49,356 nucleotides of DNA from Chloroflexota bacterium (GCA_019873645.1 JAIOAX010000035.1:1-49356), one strand, 5' to 3'. Counted from the stretch's first letter, positions 40,274 to 48,220 are shown. Made by a program: numbers and translations. Notes: generated by a model not told the origin, from the sequence alone.

Positions 40274-41264
40274 GCACTTTACGACGCATCACTGCGTCAC
40301 CGGCTCGCTGCGCCACATCTACGTCTTCAACGGTTATGAGATCAGCGAAGATCTGTTGCTCGGACTGGGAGCGGGCGTCAACTTCAGCTATTTCCACTTC
40401 AAGGGACAGCCGCCTTTTATGGGCGGACGTGGAATGCCCAAGCCGAGTATGGAGGAATTGGCGGGGCAGCGCACCGGCGTCAAAATTGCGCCGCATACCA
40501 CGTCCAGTGCACGCAAAGCACGCGAAGCCTTATTGACGCTCCTGGAGGCCGGGCAACCGGTGATGCTTCAAGTGGATATGGGCTTCTTGCCCTACTTCGA
40601 TTTTGGCGGGACCGAATATCACTTTGGCGGGCATGTGATCGTGGCCTGTGGCTACGACCATGAGACGGGGCAGGTGTTGATTGCCGACCGCGAGGCACCG
40701 CTGCATCCCGTCGCCATGGCCGATCTGGAGAAGGCACGCGGTTCGACCTTCAAGCCGTTCCCGCCGAAAAATGGCTGGTGGACGTTCGACTTCAGCGCAA
40801 TGCGTCCCCCAACTGCCGCCGAGGTGCGTCAGGCAATAGCAGAGCAGGCCGACATGATGTTGCAGCCGCCGATTAGCAACCTCGGCGTCAAAGGGATTCG
40901 CAAAGCCGCCGAAGCGATTCCTGCATGGCCGCAGAGTATGGACGCGGACGCACTGAAATGGGCGTTGTTCAACACCTACATCTTCATCAGCCCGGTGGGC
41001 GGTTCGGGTGGAGGGAACTTCCGCTATATGTTCACCCGCTTCTTGCGGGAGGCTGCCGCGCTTACGGACGATTCGCGCCTGGATGCCGTCGCCGACGATT
41101 TCGCCGGCATTGCCGATGCCTGGGCGGAGTTGGGAGAGTGGTTTCGTGCGACTTCGGAGTTGCCCGATGCCGCCGCGCGGGTCGGCGAATGTGCTGCGCC
41201 GTTACAGGCGCTCGCCGACCGGGAAGCGGCCGCGTGGACGCACTTGCGCGAGCTGGTCGCCTGA
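40233..41264 (+). CDS. BtrH N-terminal/DUF4872 family protein
   Basis: 343 residues from the ATG at 40233 (MGEMYPVQMLAGFKHF), with TGGAGGCTAACA before it inside the end of the padR gene. The N-terminal half matches the BtrH-type cysteine peptidase/acyltransferase fold: HHCVTGSLRHIYVF (candidate nucleophile Cys21), YHFGGHVIVACGYD (His), IADREAPLHPV (Asp). The C-terminal half is the DUF4872-like helical region. BtrH transfers an acyl group in butirosin synthesis, but no aminoglycoside, carrier-protein or amide-synthase gene is near. An acyl-transfer or amide-hydrolysis role under PadR control is inferred. Confidence 0.82.
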   Translation: MGEMYPVQMLAGFKHFTTHHCVTGSLRHIYVFNGYEISEDLLLGLGAGVNFSYFHFKGQPPFMGGRGMPKPSMEELAGQRTGVKIAPHTTSSARKAREALLTLLEAGQPVMLQVDMGFLPYFDFGGTEYHFGGHVIVACGYDHETGQVLIADREAPLHPVAMADLEKARGSTFKPFPPKNGWWTFDFSAMRPPTAAEVRQAIAEQADMMLQPPISNLGVKGIRKAAEAIPAWPQSMDADALKWALFNTYIFISPVGGSGGGNFRYMFTRFLREAAALTDDSRLDAVADDFAGIADAWAELGEWFRATSELPDAAARVGECAAPLQALADREAAAWTHLRELVA

Positions 41265-41269
41265 GCGCG

Positions 41270-41605
41270 CCGCGCCAACAGGAGCTTGATAGATTCGGTG
41301 CCGTGGATTTCGATCCGGCGCGCAGCAAGAACGGTTGGGAGGCAAAATGGCAAAAGCGTTACACAGCTGGGCTGATGCTGCTGGATTTGGACGATCCGCG
41401 CATCTGCATTGGCCTTTGTCCGACGCCATTGCTGGCCCCCGAAGCGCCGTATGAGACCGGGGGCGGCTTCCGCAACCATGTTATCTTCCCCTGCGGGATG
41501 ATTTTGGAAGATGATGGCGAGATCAAGTTGTATTACGGCGCCGCCGATACTGTCATCTGCCTGGCGACGGCGCATGTGAACGATTTGCTGGCGCTGTGTA
41601 TGTAG
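41270..41605 (+). pseudogene. GH130 glycosidase/phosphorylase C-terminal remnant
   Basis: The reading frame entered at about 41270 encodes WQKRYTAGLMLLDLDDPR, then PLLAPEAPYE, HVIFPCGMILEDDGEIKLY and YGAADTVICLATAHVNDLL. This is the C-terminus of the glycoside hydrolase family 130 beta-propeller (mannosyl-phosphorylase/mannosidase). Only about 90 of some 300 residues are present and no plausible start exists; upstream the frame runs inside the BtrH-like gene. It is therefore a 5'-deleted fossil, probably left when the PadR/BtrH unit arrived or by a deletion. Confidence 0.75.
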
Positions 41606-41653
41606 TGAGGGCATCGCGCCCTTTCATGTTCAAGTCGTCTCCACAGCAGCGAT

Positions 41654-41693
41654 AAAAAAAGTAGACGCCGGAAGGAAATCCCTTCCGGCGTCT
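41654..41693 (-). terminator. Terminator of the aldehyde:ferredoxin oxidoreductase gene
   Basis: A 13-bp perfect stem AGACGCCGGAAGG/CCTTCCGGCGTCT (41663-41675 and 41681-41693), 5-nt loop, followed on the minus strand by a run of seven T residues. Confidence 0.92.
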
Positions 41694-41722
41694 GGTTTCA
41701 AACGTGAAAACCGAAAAGCGAC

Positions 41723-43483
41723 CTACATCTTGCCGTGAACGGCGTCGAAGACCTCGTCCGGCAAGTCGTTGACGACATTGTGCGGCGGGAGCGCCTCGTA
41801 CTTCATGAACTCCGGCAGGCGGTCGTGGAGATTGGTCATGCCGGCGCCCAGGTTGAAGGCGCGCTCACGCTTGAGAATCTCGCCGCCCAGCGCGACAGCG
41901 TCGTCAATGGTCATATTCAAGCCGTACATTGCATTCACTTCTTCGATCAGACCCTGGAAACCGCTGGCAATATCCAGGATGGCGAAGGCGATGAAGAGGC
42001 AGTGGCCGGTAGAGTCAAGGAAAGCCGTCGTCATCTGGAACGCGCGGCTCAGATCGGCCTTGCTTGGCTCGGAAGCCAGTGGATCCGACTTGCCGCCCAC
42101 GCCGGCAATTTCCGGCGCGATGGTGTAGCCGGCGGTGTGGTCGGCGCCCATCGTCGTCGTGGCGTAAGTGACGCCGATGCCCTTGACGGCGCGCGGCTCG
42201 TAGGCCGGCATGCCCTGCCCTTTGACCGAAGGCGAGCGGGGATTGCCGAACGCCTTGGCGACAAACTCGGTGCCGCCGCCCAGGATGCGGCCGATGGGTG
42301 TCCCCTTGCCCATCTCATGCATCAGGGCAATGGCGCCGTCCAGGTCGCCGAAGGGGATGTAGCCGGAATCCATCGCCACGGCAATGCAATCGCCGGTCTC
42401 GATGGTATCGGTGCCATAGGCGTTGCACCAGTACACCAGCTTGGCGACGCCGTCCAGGTCATCAATGCCGCAGTTGGCACCCAAAGCCCAGTCGGATTCG
42501 TACTCAATGCAGGAAACAATCTCCGAACCGTCCTCGGCATAATAGCTGTTCGAGCACTGGATCACGCAGCCGGGGCTGCATGCGTGGTTGTACAATTCCT
42601 TCCCCAGGCGCTGCTTGTTGTTCTCAAAGATGGCCTCACCGGCGATCTTGGGCGCGCCTTCAAATCGCCCGCTGCGGAAGTTGCGGGTGGGCAGGCCACC
42701 GGCCTCGTTCATAATGTTGATGAGCACGGCGGTGCCGTAGGTATTAAGGCCGCCCTTGGGCTTGGTGAGGGCGTGCTCGCCCAACGCCTCGCGCAGTTTG
42801 CGTGCGCCTTCCTTGAAGGCTTCGGGATCGGCGATCTCGACACCCGGCGCACCTTCGGGATCTACGACGATGAATTTGAGGCCCTTGCTGCCCATCACGG
42901 CGCCCAGGCCGCCGCGCCCGGAGTAGCGGGTAGGACGCTGTTTCATATCGTCAAAGACGATGCCGGAGTTGGCATAACCGTATTCGCCGGCGACGCCGAT
43001 GCCGGCGATGTGCACGCGCTTGCCGAATTTTTCAAAGACCATCGGGAACACATCGTACAGGTTCTTGCCCACGTAATCGCCGGCGCACGAGAATTCAACG
43101 GCGGGCTGTTTACCATCCCAGAAGAGTTTGGCGACCCAATACTCCCCCTTCTCCTTAGGCATGCCCTCGACGACGATGGCCTTGACGCGCATGCGCGCCA
43201 CGGCCGGCGACCAGGCAGCGCCAGCGTTGGATTCCTTGATGCCGCCGGTGAGCGGGGACTTGGCGCCAACCGAGACACGCGCCGAGGTAGGGGCGGCTGT
43301 CCCGGTGACCATCCCCGGCGCAAAGACCAGCTTATTGTTCGGGCCAAGGGGATGGCAGGTTGGATCCACTTCATCGTAGATGATGGTGGAGGTCAAACCG
43401 CGTCCGCCCAGGTTCTTGTACCGTTCGGGCACCTCTTCCAGTTTGTAAGATTGATCGGTCATGTTGATGCGTACAATCCACAT
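41723..43483 (-). CDS. Aldehyde:ferredoxin oxidoreductase (tungsten family)
   Basis: 586 residues. The N-terminal AOR domain begins with MWIVRINMTDQSYKLEEVP and GGRGLTSTIIYDEVDP, then FAPGMVTGTAAPTSARVSVG and SPLTGGIKESNAG (pterin contacts). The first three [4Fe-4S] ligands are Cys302, 306 and 310 in ACSPGCVIQC, and the fourth is in STGHCLFIAF. The enzyme oxidises aldehydes to acids with ferredoxin as acceptor, using W (or Mo) bis-pterin, in the cytosol. The ATG follows GCGAAAGGAGTAGAGCT. No cofactor-synthesis genes are adjacent; a MoaD-like gene without Gly-Gly is far away at 23027. Whether it belongs to AOR, FOR or another subclass is not decided by these motifs. Confidence 0.95.
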   Translation of the reverse strand: MWIVRINMTDQSYKLEEVPERYKNLGGRGLTSTIIYDEVDPTCHPLGPNNKLVFAPGMVTGTAAPTSARVSVGAKSPLTGGIKESNAGAAWSPAVARMRVKAIVVEGMPKEKGEYWVAKLFWDGKQPAVEFSCAGDYVGKNLYDVFPMVFEKFGKRVHIAGIGVAGEYGYANSGIVFDDMKQRPTRYSGRGGLGAVMGSKGLKFIVVDPEGAPGVEIADPEAFKEGARKLREALGEHALTKPKGGLNTYGTAVLINIMNEAGGLPTRNFRSGRFEGAPKIAGEAIFENNKQRLGKELYNHACSPGCVIQCSNSYYAEDGSEIVSCIEYESDWALGANCGIDDLDGVAKLVYWCNAYGTDTIETGDCIAVAMDSGYIPFGDLDGAIALMHEMGKGTPIGRILGGGTEFVAKAFGNPRSPSVKGQGMPAYEPRAVKGIGVTYATTTMGADHTAGYTIAPEIAGVGGKSDPLASEPSKADLSRAFQMTTAFLDSTGHCLFIAFAILDIASGFQGLIEEVNAMYGLNMTIDDAVALGGEILKRERAFNLGAGMTNLHDRLPEFMKYEALPPHNVVNDLPDEVFDAVHGKM

Positions 43484-43629
43484 AGCTCTACTCCTTTCGC
43501 AAAATTTTTCTCCCCGGCTATGTCAGCACTATCCGGGAACACAAACCCTCTGTGGCTGACAGGGTTATCTCCATCATGGCACATCAACGGCTTCAACGGA
43601 CGCAACGGATCGGAAGTATCAGGCAGCAA

Positions 43630-43694
43630 AAAGGAGGCAATCCTGGCTTTAGCCGGTCTCTGACCGCGTCACTAACAGCCGGATTGCCTCCTTT
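43630..43694. repeat. Hairpin with inner GGTCTCTGACC palindrome
   Basis: Outer arms AAAGGAGGCAATCC(T)GG and CCGGATTGCCTCCTTT pair over 16 bp with one bulged T. The inner sequence GCCGGTCTCTGACCGCG is shared with 48258-48274. The shape, terminal inverted repeats around a palindrome, would suit either a terminator-like structure or a small mobile element. Confidence 0.7.
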
Positions 43695-43801
43695 GCAAAC
43701 ACGGCAGGCGCAGGAATTGCTTCCTGCACCCTGGGAATCGGTCTGAGTGATTCCACGCGCCCAGCCGTCCACGAGGGAGCAGCATGGGTCGGAGGCGAAA
43801 T

Positions 43802-43886
43802 GTGAAACGTAAGGCGTAAAACGTAAAGCGTGAGAGGTTAAGAAAGCAGTTTTGTTACGTTTTTACGTTTCACGTTTTTACGTTTC
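43802..43886. repeat. Inverted heptamer arrays AAACGTA/TACGTTT
   Basis: The left arm at 43802-43834 (AAACGTA, AGGCGTA, AAACGTA, AAGCGTG units) and right arm at 43854-43886 (TTACGTTTTTACGTTTCACG and so on) are largely complementary. It could form a long hairpin between the AOR leader and the 3' end of the adjacent sequence. Confidence 0.8.
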
Positions 43887-43959
43887 AATTATGTCGCAGC
43901 CTTGAACCTTTGTCAATCAGACAGACGACAAAAGTTTCTATGTCAAATGTCAGTTTTGA

Positions 43960-44616
43960 CTATCCAGAAGATTTCTGTCTGGCCGGATGCCGTGAGAGGC
44001 AGATGAGCGGCGGCTTATGCTCGAAGATCGGCAGGAAGCGCTCGGCGCGGTCGCGCAGCCGTTGGATGTTGGGGCGCAGCGCCCAGAGCGTCAGCAGCAT
44101 CACCGGGATGCCCAGGAAGATGCCGTTCACGATGTCACCGCGCAGCAGGAAGATGAGCGGCAAAAGCAGTGCCACGGTGATCGAAGCCACCGAGGCGTGC
44201 CCCACCAGCAGACCTACAATGATCCCTGTGAGGGTCAGAATGGGTAAGACAGGAGACCATAAGACGGCGGCCAGTCCTACGGTAGTGGCCGTACCCGCAC
44301 CGCCGCGAAAGCCCAGGTAGAGCGAGTAATTGTGCCCAACCACGGCCAGGACTCCCGCTATGGCTATGGCCGCCGCGCTCATTTCCAGAGCCTGTGCCAG
44401 CCAGATTGCCGCCGCGCCTTTCAAGCCATCGGTGAGTGCCGTGAGCACGGCCGGGATAAACCCGACCGTGCGCCAGACGTTCGTGCCGCCGGTACGCCCA
44501 CTGCCGTACTTACGAACGTCAATGTGCCTGGCGATCCATCCCCAGATGATCCCTGACGGAATGGAACCAAGCAGATACGCGCCAGCCCAACTCAAGATCG
44601 TTTTAATCCACAGCAT
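43960..44616 (-). CDS. plsY: PlsY-like glycerol-3-phosphate acyltransferase
   Basis: 218 residues with about five membrane segments. Motif 1 is GAYLLGSIPSGII, motif 2 GSGRTGGTNVWR with DGLKG following, and motif 3 GHNYSLYLGFRGGAGTATTVG. In typical PlsY, motif 3 reads GGKGVAT; here the Lys is Ala. Since that Lys belongs to the conserved catalytic loop, activity may differ, or this is a PlsY paralog. It would transfer acyl from acyl-phosphate to glycerol-3-phosphate at the membrane. It follows the DEDD exonuclease gene on the same strand. Confidence 0.85.
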   Translation of the reverse strand: MLWIKTILSWAGAYLLGSIPSGIIWGWIARHIDVRKYGSGRTGGTNVWRTVGFIPAVLTALTDGLKGAAAIWLAQALEMSAAAIAIAGVLAVVGHNYSLYLGFRGGAGTATTVGLAAVLWSPVLPILTLTGIIVGLLVGHASVASITVALLLPLIFLLRGDIVNGIFLGIPVMLLTLWALRPNIQRLRDRAERFLPIFEHKPPLICLSRHPARQKSSG

Positions 44617-44642
44617 AGCGTAATTTCCCCCTCGATTTTTAG

Positions 44643-44677
44643 TTTCCAGTTTTCAGTTTCCAGTTCTCAGTTTTCAG
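44643..44677. repeat. Heptamer array TTTCCAG-type, five units
   Basis: TTTCCAG, TTTTCAG, TTTCCAG, TTCTCAG, TTTTCAG. It ends 3 bp from the stop codon of the exonuclease gene and lies between it and the PlsY-like gene. Confidence 0.9.
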
Positions 44678-44680
44678 CCT

Positions 44681-45205
44681 TTACCACGCAACGGGGACGC
44701 GCTGGAGACGATATTGACGGTCAAAGTATTGGACGTAATGATATTGTCGTCCGAATTCATAGACCTGTCGGGTAATATCCACATCCTTCTCGCAGTAGGT
44801 GAAAATATCCTCAATACGCCCTGCTTTCCACCAGCGCACTGCTTGCAGGCCGTCGGCGCTCTTGTTGACCCCCAGGGTGGCCGCAGCCACACTGTCGAGG
44901 CTGATACGGAATCCCAGGCGTTTGTACAGCGCGTCCAGCATATCCAGAGTCGGCAAACGGCTCAGTTCGACGGGCGTATATCGCTTCAGGACGGGGTAGT
45001 CAAACCCATAGAGGTTAAACCCGACGATCAGGTCGGCGGCTTGCAATTCGCTGACCAAGGCGGGGATGTCGGCTTCGGTGTAACGCTGAAAGACCCGGTC
45101 GGCGGTATTGTAGGTAACGGCCACGGCAAGGCGCAACCGCTCTGGATAGTGTCCCCCGACTTCCTCAAAAGAATTTTGTGTCTCGACATCGAAAAAGACA
45201 GGCAT
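44681..45205 (-). CDS. DEDD-type 3'-5' exonuclease/RNase H-like protein
   Basis: 174 residues, a compact RNase H-fold exonuclease. Exo I is VFFDVETQ (Asp, Glu), exo II IVGFNLYGFDYPVL (Asp), and exo III EDIFTYCEKDVDITRQVY (Asp). It resembles the stand-alone YprB/PolB-exonuclease-like family. It likely degrades single-stranded ends with two metal ions. Its leader contains a five-unit AACGTTCC-type array (sense strand) at 45227-45266. Biological role not evident from context. Confidence 0.85.
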   Translation of the reverse strand: MPVFFDVETQNSFEEVGGHYPERLRLAVAVTYNTADRVFQRYTEADIPALVSELQAADLIVGFNLYGFDYPVLKRYTPVELSRLPTLDMLDALYKRLGFRISLDSVAAATLGVNKSADGLQAVRWWKAGRIEDIFTYCEKDVDITRQVYEFGRQYHYVQYFDRQYRLQRVPVAW

Positions 45206-45226
45206 GGTGGTTCCTCTTAAAAAATC

Positions 45227-45266
45227 GTTAGAACGTTGGAACGTTTACACATTAGAACGTTTGGCT
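45227..45266 (-). repeat. Octamer array AACGTTCC-type in the exonuclease leader
   Basis: Plus-strand units GTTAGAAC, GTTGGAAC, GTTTACAC, ATTAGAAC, GTTTGGCT; on the minus strand, in gene sense, these are AACGTTCC-type units. The array starts 22 bp before the exonuclease ATG. Confidence 0.85.
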
Positions 45267-45292
45267 ACCCCCCACTGCTTAAAGGGGAACTC

Positions 45293-45405
45293 CAGTTCCC
45301 CGCGCAGTCTGCGACGCGCCCGTTATGTCTGCCGCACAGCGTCAGTGTCCGACATAACACCCCCAAACCGCGGACCTGACGATCCGCTTCAAGCCTTGCT
45401 AACCA
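45293..45405. repeat. 113-bp dispersed repeat, copy B
   Basis: Equal in length and colinear with 2514-2626, with nine differences and no gaps. The right-hand hairpin reads GCGGACC-TGAC-GATCCGC, with one mismatched pair relative to copy A; the central ATGTC/GACAT pairing is intact. It lies in the 266-bp gap between the REC-GAF-cyclase stop and the exonuclease start; the remaining 65 bp hold no recognisable feature. Confidence 0.85.
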
Positions 45406-45471
45406 GCGCAGGATTTCCGCCACGATGTACCAGTAGGTTAAGGCGTCATTATCCCCAGTTTGCCAAAACGG

Positions 45472-47004
45472 TCAATAGAGCATGGCACGGACTTCGTAGA
45501 TGGGTTCAGGGTGTTGCTGACCTTTGAAGAGCACCGGCGGCAATTCTTGCACGTGAAACATATTTTTCACCAATTGGTAAGTGTGGTGACAGATCAAGAT
45601 TTTCCCGGCAGGTGCAAGTTCCTGAAGCATGTGGGCCTTATTGGGAATCTGGCCGACAACGGTGTAATTGACCAGATCGGGGGCGCCGACGTTCCCTACC
45701 ACGGCTTCACCGGTAGCGATGCCGATGCCAAAACGGAGACGTTGATGTAGCGGAACAAGTTCATGGGTCTGATGGATGCTTTGCTGGATGCGCCACGCCG
45801 CGCGCACCGCACGTAAGGCGTAGTCTTCCTGGGGAAGCGGGGCGTTGAAGAAGGCCATGATTTCGTCCCCCATAAATTTATCCAGAGTGCCTTCTTCGGA
45901 GAGGATAATGCCCGCAGCCTGGGTAAGATGGCGATTCAGAATGTGGATCAGGGCTTCAGGAGAGGCACTGGCGCTGAAAGCCATAAACTCACGCAGGTCG
46001 GCAAAGAGCACCGCCACCGTCTGTAGTTGCCCGCCGGGTTGGATGGTGTGGCGGTTTTCGAGAATGTGGTTGACAATTGAGGGGGAAACGTAGTGTTGAA
46101 ACAGCTCACGCAATTCGCGTTTTTCACGCTCGCGCCGCGCCTCAACCTCTGCAAGCAGCCGGAAGTTTTCAATGGCAATCGCGGCGTAATCGCCTAGCAT
46201 GCGCAGCAATCGCCGATTCCCCGGATTGAGCGGCTTGCGGTTGCGTTTGTTGCTCACGGTGAGCGAACCGACAATTTTGCCGCCCCACTCCAGAGGGACG
46301 TTGAGGATGAGATCCAATGACTGGGTTTGAATGTCAGGTAAATTTACCGGGGTGACATATTCCTTCTCCCAGTATTCCCGCGAGACGTTCGCAGTGAGAT
46401 TGCCGGTTTCGGGATCCAGCAGGATGAGCTGCCCGTCCTGGGCGCCGGTGAGATACAACGCGGCATCCACGATCCGCTCCAACAGTTTGTCGCGTTCTTG
46501 CAACGTGGTGACCGACTTGCTGACCCGATAGAGGGTGTCAAGTTGCCGCAAACGGTTGAGCAGCTCGCTGTTGGTGCGTTCGAGTTTCTCAAACAGCGCG
46601 TCCCGTTCTTGCCGCAGGCGTGTCAGAGTCAGCACGCGCTCAATGGAAGCCAGCAGGTCGCTGACTGTAAAGGGTTTGGGAACGTAGTCCAGCACTCCCA
46701 GGCGAAACACCTCGACGGCGACGGACTCCGAGCCGTGCGAGGTGATGAGGATGACAGGCAAGGCAATGTCCTGATCTCTAAGAGCCTGGAGCACCTGGAC
46801 GCCGTTCATGCGCGGCATATCGTAGTCCAGGAGGATCAGATCAGGATGCAGGGTTTGCGCCAATGCCAGGCCTTCTTCGCCGTCTAGCGCCCCGGTCACT
46901 TTGTAGCCCGCCGGCTCAAGCACCGCTTCTTTCAAAAAGGCCACGATTTCTACATTGTCATCAACAATCAAAATATGGGCAGTTTGCATGGATGGGTCAT
47001 TCAT
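45472..47004 (-). CDS. REC-GAF class III cyclase with altered active site
   Basis: 510 residues. REC domain (about 8-125): VDDN, phosphoacceptor Asp in LILLDYDMPRMNG, and YVPKPF. A coiled coil (about 125-155), GAF domain (about 155-295), then a second coil and a cyclase domain (about 320-505). Metal Asp residues are present (LFADLREF; LDKFMGDEIMAFFNAP), but the C-terminal catalytic stretch reads NYTVVGQIPNKAHML: the substrate-selecting Asp of DYT is Asn, and the transition-state Arg four residues after the Asn is Met. Activity may be low or lost. It is predicted to be controlled by phosphorylation from an unlinked kinase. Confidence 0.93.
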   Translation of the reverse strand: MNDPSMQTAHILIVDDNVEIVAFLKEAVLEPAGYKVTGALDGEEGLALAQTLHPDLILLDYDMPRMNGVQVLQALRDQDIALPVILITSHGSESVAVEVFRLGVLDYVPKPFTVSDLLASIERVLTLTRLRQERDALFEKLERTNSELLNRLRQLDTLYRVSKSVTTLQERDKLLERIVDAALYLTGAQDGQLILLDPETGNLTANVSREYWEKEYVTPVNLPDIQTQSLDLILNVPLEWGGKIVGSLTVSNKRNRKPLNPGNRRLLRMLGDYAAIAIENFRLLAEVEARREREKRELRELFQHYVSPSIVNHILENRHTIQPGGQLQTVAVLFADLREFMAFSASASPEALIHILNRHLTQAAGIILSEEGTLDKFMGDEIMAFFNAPLPQEDYALRAVRAAWRIQQSIHQTHELVPLHQRLRFGIGIATGEAVVGNVGAPDLVNYTVVGQIPNKAHMLQELAPAGKILICHHTYQLVKNMFHVQELPPVLFKGQQHPEPIYEVRAMLY

Positions 47005-47092
47005 TGTTTCGTTAAACCTCGATGTCTGACTACTATTATTATAACCTTTTTATAACAAGAAAACAAGGAAAATTGGCAATCTCCCCCATTTT

Positions 47093-48169
47093 TTATGTTG
47101 TGATGATGCCGCCGCCGATAACTTCTTCATCCTGGTAGAGGACCAGCGATTGACCGGGAGCAACGCCGCGCTGGGGTTGCGCAAAGTGGACCACGGCGCG
47201 TTGTGCGTCAAGTAAGCGTACCGCAATCTCTACACGCGGGGCGCGGTAGCGGATGCGCCCATGCGCACTGAAAGTTTCGGCAGGCGGTGTATCGGCTGTG
47301 AAGGTCAAGGCGGTCAATGAACATGTTTCACGCGCCAATCTTGCTGCCGGGCCGACAATCACGGCATTATCCTGGGGGCGAAGTTCCAGCACATAGAGCG
47401 GTTCGGGTGCGGCAATGCCCAATCCGCCGCGCTGGCCGACGGTGTAGCAGGCCAGGCCGTGGTGTTCGCCCAGTTGTTTGCCGCTTTCATCATAAATGGG
47501 GCCGGGGCGGACGGCCTCGGGGTGCCAAGTCTCCAGCAGCGTCCGGTAGTCGCCGCCGCGCATAAAGCAGAGGTCCTGGCTATCTTCTGCTTCGGCGCTC
47601 GGCAATCCGTAACAGCGGGCCAGCTCGCGCACGGTGGCTTTGTCTGCCATATCGCCCAACGGCAGCAACAACCGGCCGAGATGCCGCTGTGTGAGGCGGT
47701 AGAGGGCATAGCTCTGGTCTTTCTGGCGATTCCGCGCCTGCAACAACCGCGCCGGCCCGACTTGCGGGTGGACGACGCGCGCATAATGGCCTGTGGCGAT
47801 CCAACGCGCGCCGATGCAGTCCGCCGTTTCCAACAGAACGGCAAATTTGAGCGTGGGATTGCACAGCACACACGGATTGGGTGTCTGTCCCTGTACATAG
47901 GCAGTGATAAACGGCTCAATCACGTCGCGAAAAAACCGTGCCTCGACATCCGCGATGTGCAGCGGGATATGAAGTGTCTCGGCGACTGCCGTTGCCAAAT
48001 CTATGTGGTCGTCGGCGTCTGCGGAAGGCATACGCCACGTTTTCAATGTGACGCCTTGCACCTCATAGCCTTGCTCTTGTAGCCGGGCGGCAGCTACAGC
48101 GCTATCCACGCCGCCGCTCAGGCCGATGACGACACGCTGATTGCTGGATTCTGGATCCGGGATACTCAT
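47093..48169 (-). CDS. mnmA: tRNA-specific 2-thiouridylase MnmA
   Basis: About 358 residues from the ATG at 48169 (MSIPDPESSNQRVV); another in-frame ATG lies four codons upstream at 48181. The PP-loop is VIGLSGGVDSAVAAARL. The first catalytic Cys is in NPCVLCNPTLKF and the second in GLACYTVGQRGGLG, and SQDLCFM is also typical. It thiolates U34 of tRNA-Lys, -Glu and -Gln in the cytosol using persulfide sulfur and ATP. The window also contains a tRNA-Lys(TTT), a substrate class. It ends shortly before the cyclase gene's promoter region and is probably monocistronic. Confidence 0.96.
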   Translation of the reverse strand: MSIPDPESSNQRVVIGLSGGVDSAVAAARLQEQGYEVQGVTLKTWRMPSADADDHIDLATAVAETLHIPLHIADVEARFFRDVIEPFITAYVQGQTPNPCVLCNPTLKFAVLLETADCIGARWIATGHYARVVHPQVGPARLLQARNRQKDQSYALYRLTQRHLGRLLLPLGDMADKATVRELARCYGLPSAEAEDSQDLCFMRGGDYRTLLETWHPEAVRPGPIYDESGKQLGEHHGLACYTVGQRGGLGIAAPEPLYVLELRPQDNAVIVGPAARLARETCSLTALTFTADTPPAETFSAHGRIRYRAPRVEIAVRLLDAQRAVVHFAQPQRGVAPGQSLVLYQDEEVIGGGIITT

Positions 48170-48220
48170 AAGCCACCCCATGTTATATTCACGAGTGCAC
48201 AGCCAAAATGATGAGGGGTG

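Larger units (their letters stand above)
43484..43959. other. Long structured region upstream of the AOR gene
   Basis: No gene is supported in these 476 bases. It holds (right to left in the direction of AOR transcription): inverted AAACGTA-type heptamer arrays (43802-43886); a large hairpin with 16-bp outer arms (43630-43646 and 43679-43694, AAAGGAGGCAATCC / GGATTGCCTCCTTT) enclosing a GGTCTCTGACC palindrome; a 9-bp array (43582-43608: CATCAACGG, CTTCAACGG, ACGCAACGG); and a 7-bp stem TGTCAGC/GCTGACA (43521-43527, 43555-43561) close to the AOR ribosome site. It may be a regulated 5' leader. Confidence 0.55.

Noticed and set aside
40925..41605. One 226-residue gene covering the GH130-like end
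   Set aside because: The first two thirds of this frame lie out of frame inside the BtrH-like gene and have no GH130 similarity. Only the part after about 41270 is real GH130 sequence, so it was called a remnant.
43484..43620. Moco/tungsten cofactor riboswitch upstream of the AOR gene
   Set aside because: Stems are present but I could not match the conserved loops of the known motif by eye; kept only as a low-level finding.
41735..43663. 642-residue open frame antisense to the aldehyde:ferredoxin oxidoreductase gene
   Set aside because: The minus-strand product has complete AOR motifs and a proper terminator. The plus-strand frame is a codon-bias shadow with Gly/Ala/Asp/His-rich noise.
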